From the NCBI GenBank assembly GCA_013306675.1, contig JABLUY010000001.1:337544-401543 (forward strand): 64,000 bases of DNA, written 5' to 3'. The position numbers were made by a program, and so were the translations under genes. Each line of letters begins with the position of its first letter. Within the stretch, counting starts at the first letter, position 1. Source of the stretch: Thraustochytrium sp. TN22. Its lineage: Eukaryota; Sar; Bigyra; Thraustochytrida; Thraustochytriidae. This document shows, piece after piece, positions 47,301 to 58,185 of the stretch. The notes beneath the pieces were generated by a model. The model ran no database searches and had not been told where the DNA came from. It saw only the letters and a list, made by a program, of their open reading frames with translations.

Positions 47301-49334
47301 ATGCCGCTCATCACGCAGGAGGAGCGCGCCAGGCTGCAGTCGGTCGTGGGCACGCGGCAGACCGTGGTGGCAGCGGCCGTGGCGCGGCTCCACCTGGCCT
47401 CGCCCGATCCCAAGGCGGCGCGCAAGCCGCCCAAGGACTCCATCCTGCGCACCTTCAAGAACCTGAGCAACGAGGAGTGGACCACCACCAACGTGGTGGG
47501 CGCGCTTGTGCTCATCATCGACCGGTCCGTGGACGCCTTCGTGTTCCAGATCTACGACCTCACCTCGTTCACGCTGCGCTTCAGCTATGAGCTCTACCTG
47601 GACATCTCGTACGAGGTGCTCAGCGCGCAGTTCCATGCCATCGAGATCGAGGACGCCGTGGCCGGCTTTTGCTTCGCCGACCCCGCCGAAGCCAAGACCT
47701 TCCTGAGCAAGGTCATGGCCCTGCGGCCCACCAGCAAGTCCAATGCCGGCGCCAACCTGTTGCGCGAGAAGAAGAAGGGTCTCTTCGGCGGCATCTTCGG
47801 CGGCGGCGGCAGCAGCAGGAACAAGCGCGACTCGCTGCAGATTGGCGAGGTGCGCATGCTGCAGCACGAGCAGCATGTTGGCGTCAACGCCGACGGTACC
47901 TTTGACGTCAACCACCTGGCGCCCCAGTGGAAGCAGCTCTTCAAGCAGGCCGGCATCCGCAAGCGCGATCTGGAAAACCCGGAGACTGCTGCGGCCATCA
48001 TGGCCACCATCCAGCAGACCGAGCGCCAGCAGCAGGTCACCGAGCTGTACCAGCAGGACCCCGAGTACGAGGGGCTCACCGAGGATCAGATTGGCGATGC
48101 CGTGGAGGAGCTCTCCGAGGAGGAGCTTGCAGCCTACGCCAAGTACGAGGAGGAGATGCGCCAGTACTACGAGGACCTCGCCGCCTACGAGGCCGAGCAG
48201 GCCGCGCTGGCCGCCTGGGAGGAGGACAACCGCGAGATGCTTCTCCAGCAGGAGCGCGACGCTATTGCCGCCGAGGCGGCCGCGGAAGAAGAGGAGGACG
48301 CCGACGTTGAGGACTTTGCCGAGGAGGACGAAGAAGAGGAGGAGGAGGACACCACGCTGGACCTGGGCTCCACGCGCTCCTCGACCGTTTCCGGCAGGCT
48401 CTCGGCCAGGTTTCTAGGCAGTGGCGCCACGCCGCCCCCGCTCCCGCCGCGCAAGGCCTTGAAGAAGGCTGAGAAGGAGCTGCGCCAAAAGGAGAAGGAG
48501 GCCAAGGTCCACGTCAAGGCTGCCGTCGCTGCTGAGCAGCAGCTGCAGGATGCCGTCGTGTCGTACCGCCAGAGTATCGCGCACGCGCGCAAGTCGCCCG
48601 AGGAGGAGGCCGCCGAGCTGGCCGCCGAGGAGGCGCGCGAAGCCGCCGAGCAGGCGCACCGCGAGGCAGAGGAGGCCGCCGCCGAGCGCGACCGCATCAT
48701 GGCCGAGATCGCCGAGATGCGCGCCAAGAACGAGGCCGCGCGCGCCAAGTTGGGCGCCGCCAAGCCGGAGCGCACCAGTCGCCGCCTCTCGCTCAACCCG
48801 CTCAAGGCCAGGGCCAAGCCGCCGCCCGTACCCACGTCCAAGCCCCCCTCCGTCGTCAACGCGCCCCCGCCCCCACCGCCGCCGCTGCCTGTCGTGCCGC
48901 CCGCCCCACCCCCGGTGCCCGAGCTGCCGCCGCTCCCGGCGCTCCCGCCTGCGCCCTCGTCTGCCCCGGCCCTCCCGCCCATGCCCAGGCGCGCTGCACC
49001 CGCGCTCCCGCCCGCTGCGGCGCCAGCACCGGCAGCACCGCCCGCGCTCCCGCCCGCGCTCGCCGCCAGGCCGCCCACCGGTCTCACGCGGCCCCGCCCG
49101 CCCAAGCCCAACTCGGGTCTCCTGGCCGGTATCCAGGGTGGCGTCGCGCTCCGCCGCGTCGGCACCCCGTCGGTCGCCCCCGGCGGCGCGCGCAAGAAGA
49201 GCACCGCCCTCCCGGATCTTGGCCAGATGAAGCCCAAGGCCCAGAACCAGCTCATGGCCAAGCTCATCGAGACCATGAATCAGCGCCGTGCCATGATGAG
49301 CGACGACGATTCCGACGACGAGTGGAGCGACTGA
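47301..49334 (+). CDS. WASP/N-WASP family actin nucleation-promoting factor
   Basis: A 677-residue protein with the full WASP order. An N-terminal WH1/EVH1 domain spans about 15-145 (EEWTTTNVVGALVLIIDRSV, then AFVFQIYDL). A CRIB/GTPase-binding domain lies near 185-225 (IGEVRMLQHEQHVGVNADGT, then FDVNHLAPQWKQLFKQAGI), which binds activated Rho-family GTPase. A long Glu/Ala-rich coiled region covers about 240-490. A proline-rich segment (about 510-590) binds profilin and SH3 proteins. A WH2 motif (LLAGIQGGVALRRV) binds actin. The central helix (LMAKLIETMNQRRAMM) and acidic tail with a penultimate-region Trp (SDDDSDDEWSD) bind and activate Arp2/3. It drives branched actin assembly at membranes. 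The coiled region is longer than in animal N-WASP. The start codon follows a 23-bp duplication. Confidence 0.95.
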   Translation: MPLITQEERARLQSVVGTRQTVVAAAVARLHLASPDPKAARKPPKDSILRTFKNLSNEEWTTTNVVGALVLIIDRSVDAFVFQIYDLTSFTLRFSYELYLDISYEVLSAQFHAIEIEDAVAGFCFADPAEAKTFLSKVMALRPTSKSNAGANLLREKKKGLFGGIFGGGGSSRNKRDSLQIGEVRMLQHEQHVGVNADGTFDVNHLAPQWKQLFKQAGIRKRDLENPETAAAIMATIQQTERQQQVTELYQQDPEYEGLTEDQIGDAVEELSEEELAAYAKYEEEMRQYYEDLAAYEAEQAALAAWEEDNREMLLQQERDAIAAEAAAEEEEDADVEDFAEEDEEEEEEDTTLDLGSTRSSTVSGRLSARFLGSGATPPPLPPRKALKKAEKELRQKEKEAKVHVKAAVAAEQQLQDAVVSYRQSIAHARKSPEEEAAELAAEEAREAAEQAHREAEEAAAERDRIMAEIAEMRAKNEAARAKLGAAKPERTSRRLSLNPLKARAKPPPVPTSKPPSVVNAPPPPPPPLPVVPPAPPPVPELPPLPALPPAPSSAPALPPMPRRAAPALPPAAAPAPAAPPALPPALAARPPTGLTRPRPPKPNSGLLAGIQGGVALRRVGTPSVAPGGARKKSTALPDLGQMKPKAQNQLMAKLIETMNQRRAMMSDDDSDDEWSD

Positions 49335-51253
49335 GCGAGCGACCCTGTCGAAGAGAAGAGAGGTTCTGCCTGCAGGACGGAAGCGATCGAGAAGAGGCTT
49401 TGCAGGACAGAAGCCATCGAGGAGAGGTTCTGCAGGAGTCTGTTTGTCCAGGCAGTCTCCGCGCGTCGCAGGCCTGAAACTTTGTTCATGACTCTGGTAT
49501 GAAAAAGGTGATGTCACTGTTGTTCTTGTTGTCCACACACCCTTTCCATGTTGTCTTGCCTTGTGCGCGCCTTGTCGGCCTTTCTTGCAGCGCGACTTGG
49601 CTGCGCGCCCACTGAAAAGGGTCTTCTTTGCAGGCACTCGCAGAGGTTCCTCCCTGCGCTTTTGTCACCGTGTATTGGGCGCGCGGGGAATATTTTATCG
49701 GCGTCTGCTGCTGCACCTGTTCACGTGCTTTTTCCTCCGGGCCGGGCATTGTTCACGTCGTGATGACCAAAAGTAATTGTCGGCGGCGAGTGATGCGCTG
49801 CGACCTGTCTGTGAGTCGCGATCAAGATCGAGAAGCACGATGCTGAAAGCTGGTCCACACCCAGCGCGATCGTTGAGGCGAAAGGCGCTCCTCACGATGA
49901 CCGAGGGACGGCGAGGGACGGCGAGGGACGGCGAGCGACACGCACCCCGACACGACCCGCCAAAACGCAAGCGGGAAAGCCCAGCAAGCGTTTGATGCGT
50001 TCCCTCGGCTGGCCCGGGACGCCCCGCCCCGCGAATCAAAGCCTTTTGATGCGGACTGAGTCAAGCAGCCGTAAGCCCCGTCCTTCTCATCCTCTTCGCT
50101 CGTCTCGCCCGTGCTGCCGTAACGTTGCGTGCCGTTGCTCGCCCGGCCTCCGCGTCGCCAGCACTCACCGTCAGGCTCGCATCGCGATCGCGGCGCCTCG
50201 CGCGGCACTCGACCGAGTCACCTCCGGCGACGACGTCGGCGCGCGTGCGCAGCCGTGCGCATCGCGGAGCAGCGTGCGCAACTTCTGCGGGGACACTGGC
50301 AGCAGTGGCAGGCACGGGCCACGGGGACGCCCGGGACCAGTCGGCGCTGCTCAGCGGCGAGTCGGCGACCGCCACCGGCCGCGGGGCGCAGACGCGGGGC
50401 GCAGACGCGCACAGCATCCTCCAATCACGAGGCGGCGGCGGCGGCGGCGGCGGCGGCGGCAGCGGCTGGCCGCGCTGGCGGCGGGCGGCCGCGGGCCGCA
50501 CGGGCCGGGCAGCGAGCGTGAAAGTGCTGTCGCCGGGCTGGCCTCCCTCGCCGACAGCGACGCAGGCAGGAGGCAGGCAGTGACGCGTTGTGGCGACGGC
50601 ACAGCTGCTGTGCGACGTCCAAGCGGCACGGAACCACGGCGACTGCCGAGGGCCCGCGAGCGGCGCAAGGAGGGAGAGTCGAGGCGCCGCGAGCTGAAGC
50701 TGCGCCACGGATGGCTCGGACCGGCCGCCAGCCCTCGCTGGTCGGCGGCAGCTGGCGGCGGCCGACGGGGTTCCGAGTCGAGGTCGTGACGGTGATGCCA
50801 TGTGTAGGCGCTCGAGAGTGCATTGCTTGATCAAACAGTATAACTTGCGAAGCCGCTTGACGCCGCTTGACCGCGGGCCAGAGCAGTTGCGAACTCGCAA
50901 GTGCGTGCGCGCTGGCGCGGCTGAGAGGCAGGTCGTGCAATCCTCGGCGGCTCATGACTTCGTAGCAGTTCCCAGTGGGCTACGCCCTGCTCCTTGGTTC
51001 TTGGTTCCCAGAGCTTCTTGTTGGGGCAGCGTCGCCCCACCGACGCGACGCCGCGCGTCATCGGCGACAAGATCCCGCTGTGCTCCGTGTCCGGGTCACG
51101 TGTCTGCCAGTGCCAGACTCTGCCTGCGAGCCAGAGCCAGAGCCGAGCTGCGCCGAGCCGAGCCGAGCAGAACCGCAACGACCTCCAGCGAGCTCTCTCC
51201 ATCTCAAGCTCAAGGTCCGAGTCGAAAAGGGACCAAAGGCCTAAGCAAGCACC
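49335..51253. other. 1.9-kb intergenic region
   Basis: Just after the WASP stop, a degenerate repeat of about 35 bp (gttctgc/gctttgc-aggac[g/a]gaagc) runs from about 49360 to 49437. A 10-bp unit GACGGCGAGG is repeated three times near 49909-49937. A GGC trinucleotide run lies at 50430-50461. No supportable gene. Confidence 0.5.
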
Positions 51254-52639
51254 ATGGGTCGAGGCGCGCAGCGCGAGCAGGACTCTGTGGCAGCGGAGGC
51301 GAAGGCTGCGAAGCTGGCAACGGCGCAGGACCCGGACGCAGACGAGAACGGGCGCTACTGGCTCCTGGTGGATGGCCTGGAGCACGACATCACCGATTTC
51401 ATTCCGCGGCATCCTGGCGGCAGCGTCATCAAGTACTCGCTTGCGAACAACGGCGCAGACGCGACCTCGGCCTTCAATGCCTTCCACTACCGCAGCCGGC
51501 GCGCGCGCATGATCCTGCGCTCGCTGCCCAAGCGCGCGCCGCAGCTCAAGGTGCAGCCTGGCCAGTCCGCGACGGAGGACTCTGCCGAAGGCAGGATCAA
51601 CCGCGACTTTCTGGAGTTCGAGCAGCAGCTCGTGGCGGAGGGCTTCTTCGAGCCGAGCCCGCTGCACATCATGTGGCGCCTGTCGGAGCTCGTCGTCCTC
51701 TTCGCGCTCGGTCTCTTCGCCTTCTCGCGCGGCTGGACCTTTACCGGCATTTGCCTGCACGGCCTCTTTGGCGGCCGCTGCGGCTGGCTGCAGCACGAGG
51801 CTGCGCACGGCTCGCTCGTCAATTCCATGTGGCTCAACCGCCGCATGGGCCACGTCCTGCTCAGCTTTGCCATGGGCTGGTCCTGCCACCTGTGGCGCAG
51901 CCTGCACAACAAGCACCACGCCGCCACGCAGCGCATCAGCCATGACCTCGATATCCAGACCACGCCGGTCGTCGCGTTCTTTAAGACCGCCGTCGAGACC
52001 TCGCGCTTCAAGACCCCGATGCGTCCGATCTGGGCGCGCCTTCAGGCCTTCACCTTTTTGCCCATCACCAGCGGGATTCTCGCGCTTCTCTTCCACGCGC
52101 TCTTCCTGCACCCGCGCCACGTGATTCGCAACGGGCGTTGGGAGGACGGCTCGCTCATGCTCATGGCACACGCCGTGCGCTCGCTCAGCGTCCAGTACGT
52201 CACGGGCTGGCCCTTCTGGAAGGCCTACTTTGTCGGCTTCTGGGGTGCGCTCTGGGCCACCAACATGTACCTGTACGGCCACTTTGCGCTCTCGCACTCG
52301 CACACCGACGTCATCGACGAAGACGTGCACAAGTCCTGGCTGCGCAACGCCGTAGAGCACACCGTCGACATCGACCCTGGCTTCTGGCCCGTCGACTGGA
52401 TCATGGGCTACCTCAACTGCCAGGTGGTGCACCACCTGTGGCCGCAGATGCCGCAGTTCCGCCAGCCCGAAGTTTCGCGTCGCCTTGCTGTCTTTTGCAA
52501 GGAGCACGGCATCAAGTATGAGACCATGTCGTACTTCCAGGCCTGGTGGGCCACCTTTCACAACCTGCACGAGGTTGGCCGCCATTACGCGGAGAACGGC
52601 GGCGCCGACGCTGCGGCCGCCGCGCCGAAGCAAGACTAA
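51254..52639 (+). CDS. Cytochrome-b5-fused front-end fatty acid desaturase
   Basis: A 461-residue membrane enzyme. The N-terminal cytochrome b5 domain has the haem ligand HPGG at 53-56 and a second His at 78 (AFHYRS). The desaturase domain carries three His boxes: HEAAH at 181-185, HNKHH at 218-222 and QVVHH at 390-394. The leading Gln in the third box is the mark of front-end desaturases. Hydrophobic stretches near 145-175, 200-215, 265-290 and 320-345 fit ER membrane helices. The enzyme inserts a double bond between an existing one and the carboxyl end of a polyunsaturated acyl chain, using electrons from its own b5 domain. The C-terminal KQD and general layout recall thraustochytrid delta-5 desaturase, but regioselectivity (delta-4, 5, 6 or 8) cannot be read from sequence. 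The box-3 VV in place of IE is unusual. Confidence 0.92.
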   Translation: MGRGAQREQDSVAAEAKAAKLATAQDPDADENGRYWLLVDGLEHDITDFIPRHPGGSVIKYSLANNGADATSAFNAFHYRSRRARMILRSLPKRAPQLKVQPGQSATEDSAEGRINRDFLEFEQQLVAEGFFEPSPLHIMWRLSELVVLFALGLFAFSRGWTFTGICLHGLFGGRCGWLQHEAAHGSLVNSMWLNRRMGHVLLSFAMGWSCHLWRSLHNKHHAATQRISHDLDIQTTPVVAFFKTAVETSRFKTPMRPIWARLQAFTFLPITSGILALLFHALFLHPRHVIRNGRWEDGSLMLMAHAVRSLSVQYVTGWPFWKAYFVGFWGALWATNMYLYGHFALSHSHTDVIDEDVHKSWLRNAVEHTVDIDPGFWPVDWIMGYLNCQVVHHLWPQMPQFRQPEVSRRLAVFCKEHGIKYETMSYFQAWWATFHNLHEVGRHYAENGGADAAAAAPKQD

Positions 52640-52965
52640 GCCACCTACCCCTCGAACGACCGACCGTTCCAGAGCGGCTGGAAGCCCGAACAAATGCCGC
52701 TGTCCCAGCGTCCTCCCAGCTTTGTGGGCCCCACCGACGACGCCTCCCGCGTCCTATGTTTCACCTTGACAATATGTCTGCCTAACCTGCCTGCCAGTGC
52801 TGTCCTCGCTTTATCCTGCCCCGCTTGTAGCAAACGCTGTACATGAGCTTTCATTTCGAAAATTGATTCCCTGTCAGAGGAGAGCGAGAGAGAAAGAGTA
52901 AAGAAGTCTACAAGTTGGGTTGAGAGAGAGAGAGAGGGAGAGGGAGAGAATTGACGCACGCACAA
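52640..52965. other. Convergent 3' spacer with GA repeats
   Basis: A 325-bp gap between convergent genes. Purine-rich GA/GAGG runs occupy about 52876-52949 just beyond the kinesin stop. No gene seen. Confidence 0.5.
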
Positions 52966-55719
52966 TCAGCGCCGCGACTTCTTCTTACCACGGCCCGTCA
53001 CCTTCCTGACAATCGCTTTGATTCTGCGCCATGGCGTGCTCTTCTTCTTCTTGGGCGGCGGCGGCAGCTCCGCGCTGCGTTGCTCAGGCTGCGTCTCCTT
53101 GGTCGCTCGCTGATGTTGCTGCTCCTGCTCCTGCACCTCGAGCAGCGCCTGCTCACGCTCCTCAATGCCCTGCTTCTCCTCATCCTCGGTGCTCTTGTTG
53201 TCGTCGTCGTCGTTGTCGTCTTGATCATGATGGGTGAGCCCCCCCTCAGGCACCGCCGGCGCCGCGGGTGCGTCGCGCAAGGCCTCGCGGTACGGGCGCG
53301 AGCGGTTCATGAGCTGCGTGAGACGCGCAAAGTGCGGCAAGCCACGCAGAATGCGGCGTGCTTTGCGGCCGACCGTGGCGGCGGCCGCGGCGGCCGCGAC
53401 CGCGGTGGCGTCAGCCGCCGTGGGCCGGGGCGGCCTCCGGTTGTTGCTGCTCTTCTTGCTGCCGTCACCGCTGTCAGCGCTGCCGCTGCTCGCCTTGGCC
53501 TTGGCTTCTGCTTCGAGCCGCGCAATCTGCTCCTGGGCCGCCGCGAGGTCCTGGCGCGCCATGGAGAGGTCGGCACGCAGCTTGGCCTTGGCGGCCTGAG
53601 ACTCGACGAGGTCGCTGCGCGTGGCGTCAAGATCAGCCCGAACCTCGTCCAGATCCGCCTCGAGGACGATGCGCGCCTGCTCCGAATCCTTGAGCTGCTC
53701 CTCGACGCGGCACATCATCTCAACGTGGCGGCGCTTAGCGGCCACCTGCTCGAGCAGCTGCATCTCCATGTTTTCGTTGGCCTCCTCGAGCGAGCGGAGC
53801 TGCGCGCTCGTCTCGGTGTGCGCCGCAAGGCGCTCGCGCAGGAGGTCAATCTCCGTGCGCAGCTCCGCAATGATCTCCGTGTTTGAGTCCCGGTTCACGA
53901 CCGCCTTGTTGACCACGCGCGCGCACTCCTGCGCGTAGCGCAGCGTCGTGAGGCTCTCCTCGAAGTTGACCGTGGCGGGACTCACGGTGGCGAACATGGT
54001 GGTGCGCGAGTTGCCGCCCAGACTCGGCTTGAGCAGCCACGTCAGCGTCGAGTCGCGGTAAGGAATGAGCGGCTCCCGCGCCGGGCTCTGCGGCGAGCCC
54101 ACCGGCGTAGACCCGGGTGTGTAGTAGCCGACGGGCCGCTTGCGCGCCGTCGGCGGCTTGGAGAGTGCGTTGATCACACGGCCCAGCGTGTGCAGCGACC
54201 GGTTGATGTTGGCCGCCTCCGTCAGCTGCTTGCCCTGGACGCCACTCGCCGTCACGCGCTCCGAACCGGCCAGGTCCACCAGGTTGATCTTGGAAATCGT
54301 GTCCATGGCGCTCGACAGATCGCCAGCAATCGTCGTCTGCTTGAAGACCAGTGTGAAGATGGCGTGGCTGCGGCTCGACTTGCTGTTCATGTTCGTCGCC
54401 GCCACGGTGCGCGCACGCGCGCCCACCGCCATCATGCGCCGGATCTCCGCCATGCTGCGCACCGGCACGGTCGTGAGCGCCTCCACATAAGGGCCCATCT
54501 TGGGGTCCTCGCGCACGCGCAACTTCGGCGACGGCTCCTTGTCGTCGGGCGGCGCGGCCAGCAGGTCGATGCACCGCTCGTTGTAAATCTCCAGGTACGA
54601 AGCCTCCAGCGAGTACGTGGTCGACTCCGTCCCGTTGGCCAGGCACGAGACGTCCGGGTCGCCGCGCACGTCCGTCTCACCCAGCTTCTCCACCAGCCGG
54701 CTGCAGATACGAGGGATCAAGCCGGCGTCCGGGCTCGAAGCGCGCCCGGCGCCCAGCATCGTGTGCGTCTTGCCGGATCCGGTCTGTCCGTACGCGAACA
54801 CGCTGGCGTTGTACCCAGCAAAGGCATTCTCCAGCACCCCCGTGCCGATGTCCTCAAAGATCTGCTCCTGCTCCGTGTCCGTGCCGTACACGTAGTCGAA
54901 GCTGAAGGAGCGCGTCACCGCCTTGTGCCGCCCGGGGTACCCCGGCGTCCCGGTGGGCGTCAGGCACGTGCCTTCCGGGTCTGCTGTGATGGTCAGCTCG
55001 TCCTCATGCACCTTGACGCACGACACCGCACCGAGCTCGCGCTCGCGTTCATTCAGAGGCCGGCACCGCACCGCCACCTTGATCGAGTTCGCCTTGGCGC
55101 GCATGCTCGGAGTCTTGCTCGCGTTCGTGCGTACGCTGTACGAGTCCGACTCGCGCGGCGCTTTCACCGGGGTCGAAAATGGGTCGCTACGCGGCCCACT
55201 GTTGGCATCCTGCGCCTTGTTCTCCTCGTCCACCTCAGACTCGTCGGACTCCTCCTGCTCCTCCTCATCGTCATCGTCATCGTCGTCTTCCATCACGGTG
55301 GCCGGCGACCCAGGCACGGCGAGATGCTCTGCAAAGGTCTTTTGCACGAGCCGCGGAATGTTCTGTTGCTGCTGAAGCGGGTGCGGCTTGCGCTGCTGCA
55401 GCACGCTGTGGTGCTGCTGGGATGAGGACAGCACTGGCGATGACTGCCGCCGCGGCGACTCCTGCCGCCGCGGCGACTCTTGCTGCCGCGGAGACTCCTG
55501 CTGCCGCGGCGACTGCCGCACCTCCTGCAGCGGCGTTGAGAACGAGTCGTCCGAGTCGCCGTCCTCGTCCGAGCCATCCTCCATCACGTGCGGCTCATTC
55601 TCGTCCGCGTAGTCGTACTCGGACGACTCCGCCGACAGGCTATGCTGCTGGCGGCCGGCCGCAAGCTCCACCTCCTCGTTGGCATAGGCCACGTCGGGCC
55701 CCGCCATCGCCACGTCCAT
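52966..55719 (-). CDS. Kinesin-3-like motor protein
   Basis: The frame encodes 917 residues from the ATG at 55719; the frame upstream starts only at TTG. Residues 1-200 are acidic and Ser/Gln-rich with an SPRQQE-type repeat. The kinesin motor follows (about 215-600): IKVAVRCRPLNERE, P-loop GQTGSGKTHTM, switch I NMNSKSSRSH, switch II DLAGSE and the microtubule-binding region YRDSTLTWLLKPSLGGNSRT. The neck VVNKAVVNRDSNTEIIAELR resembles kinesin-3 (usual VNEDPNA...IRELR). An insert with GYYTPGSTPVGSPQ sits in the loop before YRDST. Coiled coil runs about 610-730, then a basic and acidic tail ending in a KKKK/RGKKKSRR cluster. It is a plus-end-directed microtubule motor by family inference. No FHA or PH domain is seen, so the kinesin-3 assignment is tentative. 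Confidence 0.9.
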   Translation of the reverse strand: MDVAMAGPDVAYANEEVELAAGRQQHSLSAESSEYDYADENEPHVMEDGSDEDGDSDDSFSTPLQEVRQSPRQQESPRQQESPRRQESPRRQSSPVLSSSQQHHSVLQQRKPHPLQQQQNIPRLVQKTFAEHLAVPGSPATVMEDDDDDDDEEEQEESDESEVDEENKAQDANSGPRSDPFSTPVKAPRESDSYSVRTNASKTPSMRAKANSIKVAVRCRPLNERERELGAVSCVKVHEDELTITADPEGTCLTPTGTPGYPGRHKAVTRSFSFDYVYGTDTEQEQIFEDIGTGVLENAFAGYNASVFAYGQTGSGKTHTMLGAGRASSPDAGLIPRICSRLVEKLGETDVRGDPDVSCLANGTESTTYSLEASYLEIYNERCIDLLAAPPDDKEPSPKLRVREDPKMGPYVEALTTVPVRSMAEIRRMMAVGARARTVAATNMNSKSSRSHAIFTLVFKQTTIAGDLSSAMDTISKINLVDLAGSERVTASGVQGKQLTEAANINRSLHTLGRVINALSKPPTARKRPVGYYTPGSTPVGSPQSPAREPLIPYRDSTLTWLLKPSLGGNSRTTMFATVSPATVNFEESLTTLRYAQECARVVNKAVVNRDSNTEIIAELRTEIDLLRERLAAHTETSAQLRSLEEANENMEMQLLEQVAAKRRHVEMMCRVEEQLKDSEQARIVLEADLDEVRADLDATRSDLVESQAAKAKLRADLSMARQDLAAAQEQIARLEAEAKAKASSGSADSGDGSKKSSNNRRPPRPTAADATAVAAAAAAATVGRKARRILRGLPHFARLTQLMNRSRPYREALRDAPAAPAVPEGGLTHHDQDDNDDDDNKSTEDEEKQGIEEREQALLEVQEQEQQHQRATKETQPEQRSAELPPPPKKKKSTPWRRIKAIVRKVTGRGKKKSRR

Positions 55720-57844
55720 CGCGAGCTCGAGCGCGATCGACCCCGCCGGCAAGCGAGCGAGCGAGCGAGCGAGCGAGCGAGCAAGTCTGCCGCTTGCTGC
55801 CTTGCCCTCGCCCCTCGCGAGTCTGCTCCACGCACGGGGTAGCCCGGCTCTGCGGTTTCCTCAATGTGCTCGGCTTTAACAACACTCACTAGCGAGCCAG
55901 CGGAGCCAGCGAGCTAGCTTCGCGTTCGAGCGCGAGCGCGAGCGCAACGCTGCACTGCTCTGCGCTGCTCGACAGTGCCGCTGCGCCGCACCCGCGACCC
56001 CGCCGCGCTCTCGCAGCCGGGCAGGCCTCGCCAGCCAAGCCGACACGAGCTTGCCGCGACGCGTCCCTCTTGGTCGGGCCGGTGCCCGCGCGATGCGCCC
56101 TGGCGCCGCGATGGCGCCCCGGCTCGCCGACCCCATCGCTTCGACGTTTCATGCGCGCGGTCCCGAGCCCGGCCTGGAGCGCGTGTGGGACCTCGGAAAC
56201 GGTCCCCGCGCCCCCCCTTGCTTCGCACACTCCCGCGGTTCTTGCTCTCTCCATCGAGTCCATCCAGTCTCCAAGGAAAGCCCAGAGGGCGCCAGCGGGC
56301 GGCGGCGACCCGGAGCGAGTCATCTTGGAGCGAGGCATCTTCAAGCTGGAGCAAGGCATGCGAAGCGGCGATGCCGCATGTCTCGTCAGGAGCCCGCTTT
56401 TTGTTACAGGGTCACTCGGGTCGAGATATACGATCGACGCGGGACGCGTAGACCATGAGACCGGGTATGCCTGGACGCAACAAGCTGTGCTCTTCGGTTT
56501 GTCTTGATCAGAGGGCAGCATTTGAACGGCGGTAGGTCTGTAAAAAAAAAAGAAAAACAAAACGCTTGCGCGGGAGGAATGAATGAGCTCGTCTCTGGGA
56601 CGTACGATCAGCGCTGGACAAGCAATTCCTTGGCAAGCGGAGCTCATGATGCTGCCGACGTGCAAGCAGAGGGATCGAGAGCCCAGGCCAGGCATCCCGA
56701 CTCGGATGGACGCACTTTTGTTCCCAAGAAAGGGATGGAGAGCCCAGCACAGGCATCCCGACTCGGACGGAAGCACTTTAATCCCAAAGAAAGCCTCGCT
56801 CTTCGTCCGCAGAGGCGGCTGAGAGGAGGGAAAGGGCAAGAAAGAGTTGAACGGGCATACATGTGCTCCGCGGCAACTCCTGCTCTTCCATGCGGCACAT
56901 CGTGGAACCTTTGATATCTCGTTGCGGACGTCTGCGCCGCAGAATTTGCCGTTCCTGCTCCGCCCATGCTGATCGTATTTCAAGGCGAAAGCAGCATGTG
57001 CATAACCTCCTCGCAAACGAGCTACACGGCCAGCATCTTGACCATAAGCTCGACGTTCGAATCGTCTTTCATGAACTTGCCATGCAAATAGCGACTTTGT
57101 CAGCCCAAGCATCTCTCGACACCGCGCGTATGTGCATGTTCGATGCGGACGAAGCCGCACGGGCTCATGATGCGGCCGACACAGAAGCGGAGGAAGACGA
57201 ATGGCTGGCCCAGTTGACCGAAGGCAGAGACAGGGCCAAGCCCGGGATCCTTCGTCACCGCGGTCTGCAAGATCGAAGCTTTAGTCGAGCTTTGTTTTTC
57301 CTGAGCGGGCGCAAGAGAACTCTCGTCCTTGCGTCGCTGTAGTAGATGCGCGGGCGAGTTCGGATCTTGAAGCATCCCTGCGAACACGTCTGCAAGTCTG
57401 AAAGCACCGCATCGTGTAGAAGCCGCCGAGCCGACTGGCCAGGGAGAGCCGCATGACAACCGCAATCATATGCGAATGCCAACCTGCGTCACAGCGCATC
57501 CACCGGGCTCTCTCTCGCGTACATTCGCAGATTGGCAGCGGCGCCTCCTGTCGTGCCACGATCTGTGTGATCCTGGCCACGAGGTCGACAACGTGGACGG
57601 CCAGGACGGCCTAGTAGTCCTTCGGCCCGGTTTGGCTTGACTTGACTTGGCTTCGCGCCGCGCTGCGCCGCGCCGCGCCGCGCGGTGGTTGCGGCAGGTA
57701 AACACGAGCGACGCGCGGGCGCGGGGGCGCAGCGCGCGCGGCGCGGCGCGGCGCGGCGCAGCGCGCGACACGCTCGCTCGCTCCGGCGGCGGCGAAGGCG
57801 CGGCGGCTCGCGGCCACGGGCTAGCGGCCGCTAACCGCGGCGCC
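55720..57844. other. 2.1-kb intergenic region
   Basis: It holds a GCGA run (55751-55783) before the kinesin start, an A-rich tract (56539-56555), an imperfect tandem duplication of about 58 bp near 56688-56800 (shared core ggcatcccgactcgga), and GCCGC runs (57655-57760). Two open frames (minus 55889-57160, plus 56890-57342) were considered and not accepted. Confidence 0.45.
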
Positions 57845-57849
57845 ATGTT

Positions 57850-57880
<31 letters not shown>

Positions 57881-57888
57881 AGCCTCTT

Positions 57889-57924
<36 letters not shown>

Positions 57925-58147
57925 GAGCCTGTTCGGGTCGTCGAGCGGCGGCGGTGGCGGCTTCGGCGCGCCGGCCGGCGGATCCGGCGGCGGGCTGTTC
58001 GGGAGCTCCGCGACGCCGGCAACCAACAACAGCGGCGGCGGCCTCTTTGGCGGGAACTCAAACACCGGCGCGGGCGGCGGCGGCGGCCTCTTCGGCGGCT
58101 CGTCGGGCGGCTCGTCGGGCGGCTCGCTCTTCGGCGGCTCGGCCGGC

Positions 58148-58185
<38 letters not shown>

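Noticed and set aside
55889-57160. 423-codon minus-strand open frame
   Set aside because: Low-complexity, no recognisable motif, crosses the 58-bp tandem repeat and an A-rich tract that gives a run of Phe; competing frames on the other strand.
56890-57342. 150-codon plus-strand frame with a coherent acidic C-terminal part
   Set aside because: Codon use is less GC-rich than the neighbours, there is no family match, and a long antisense frame overlaps. It could be a decayed foreign gene, but support is too weak.
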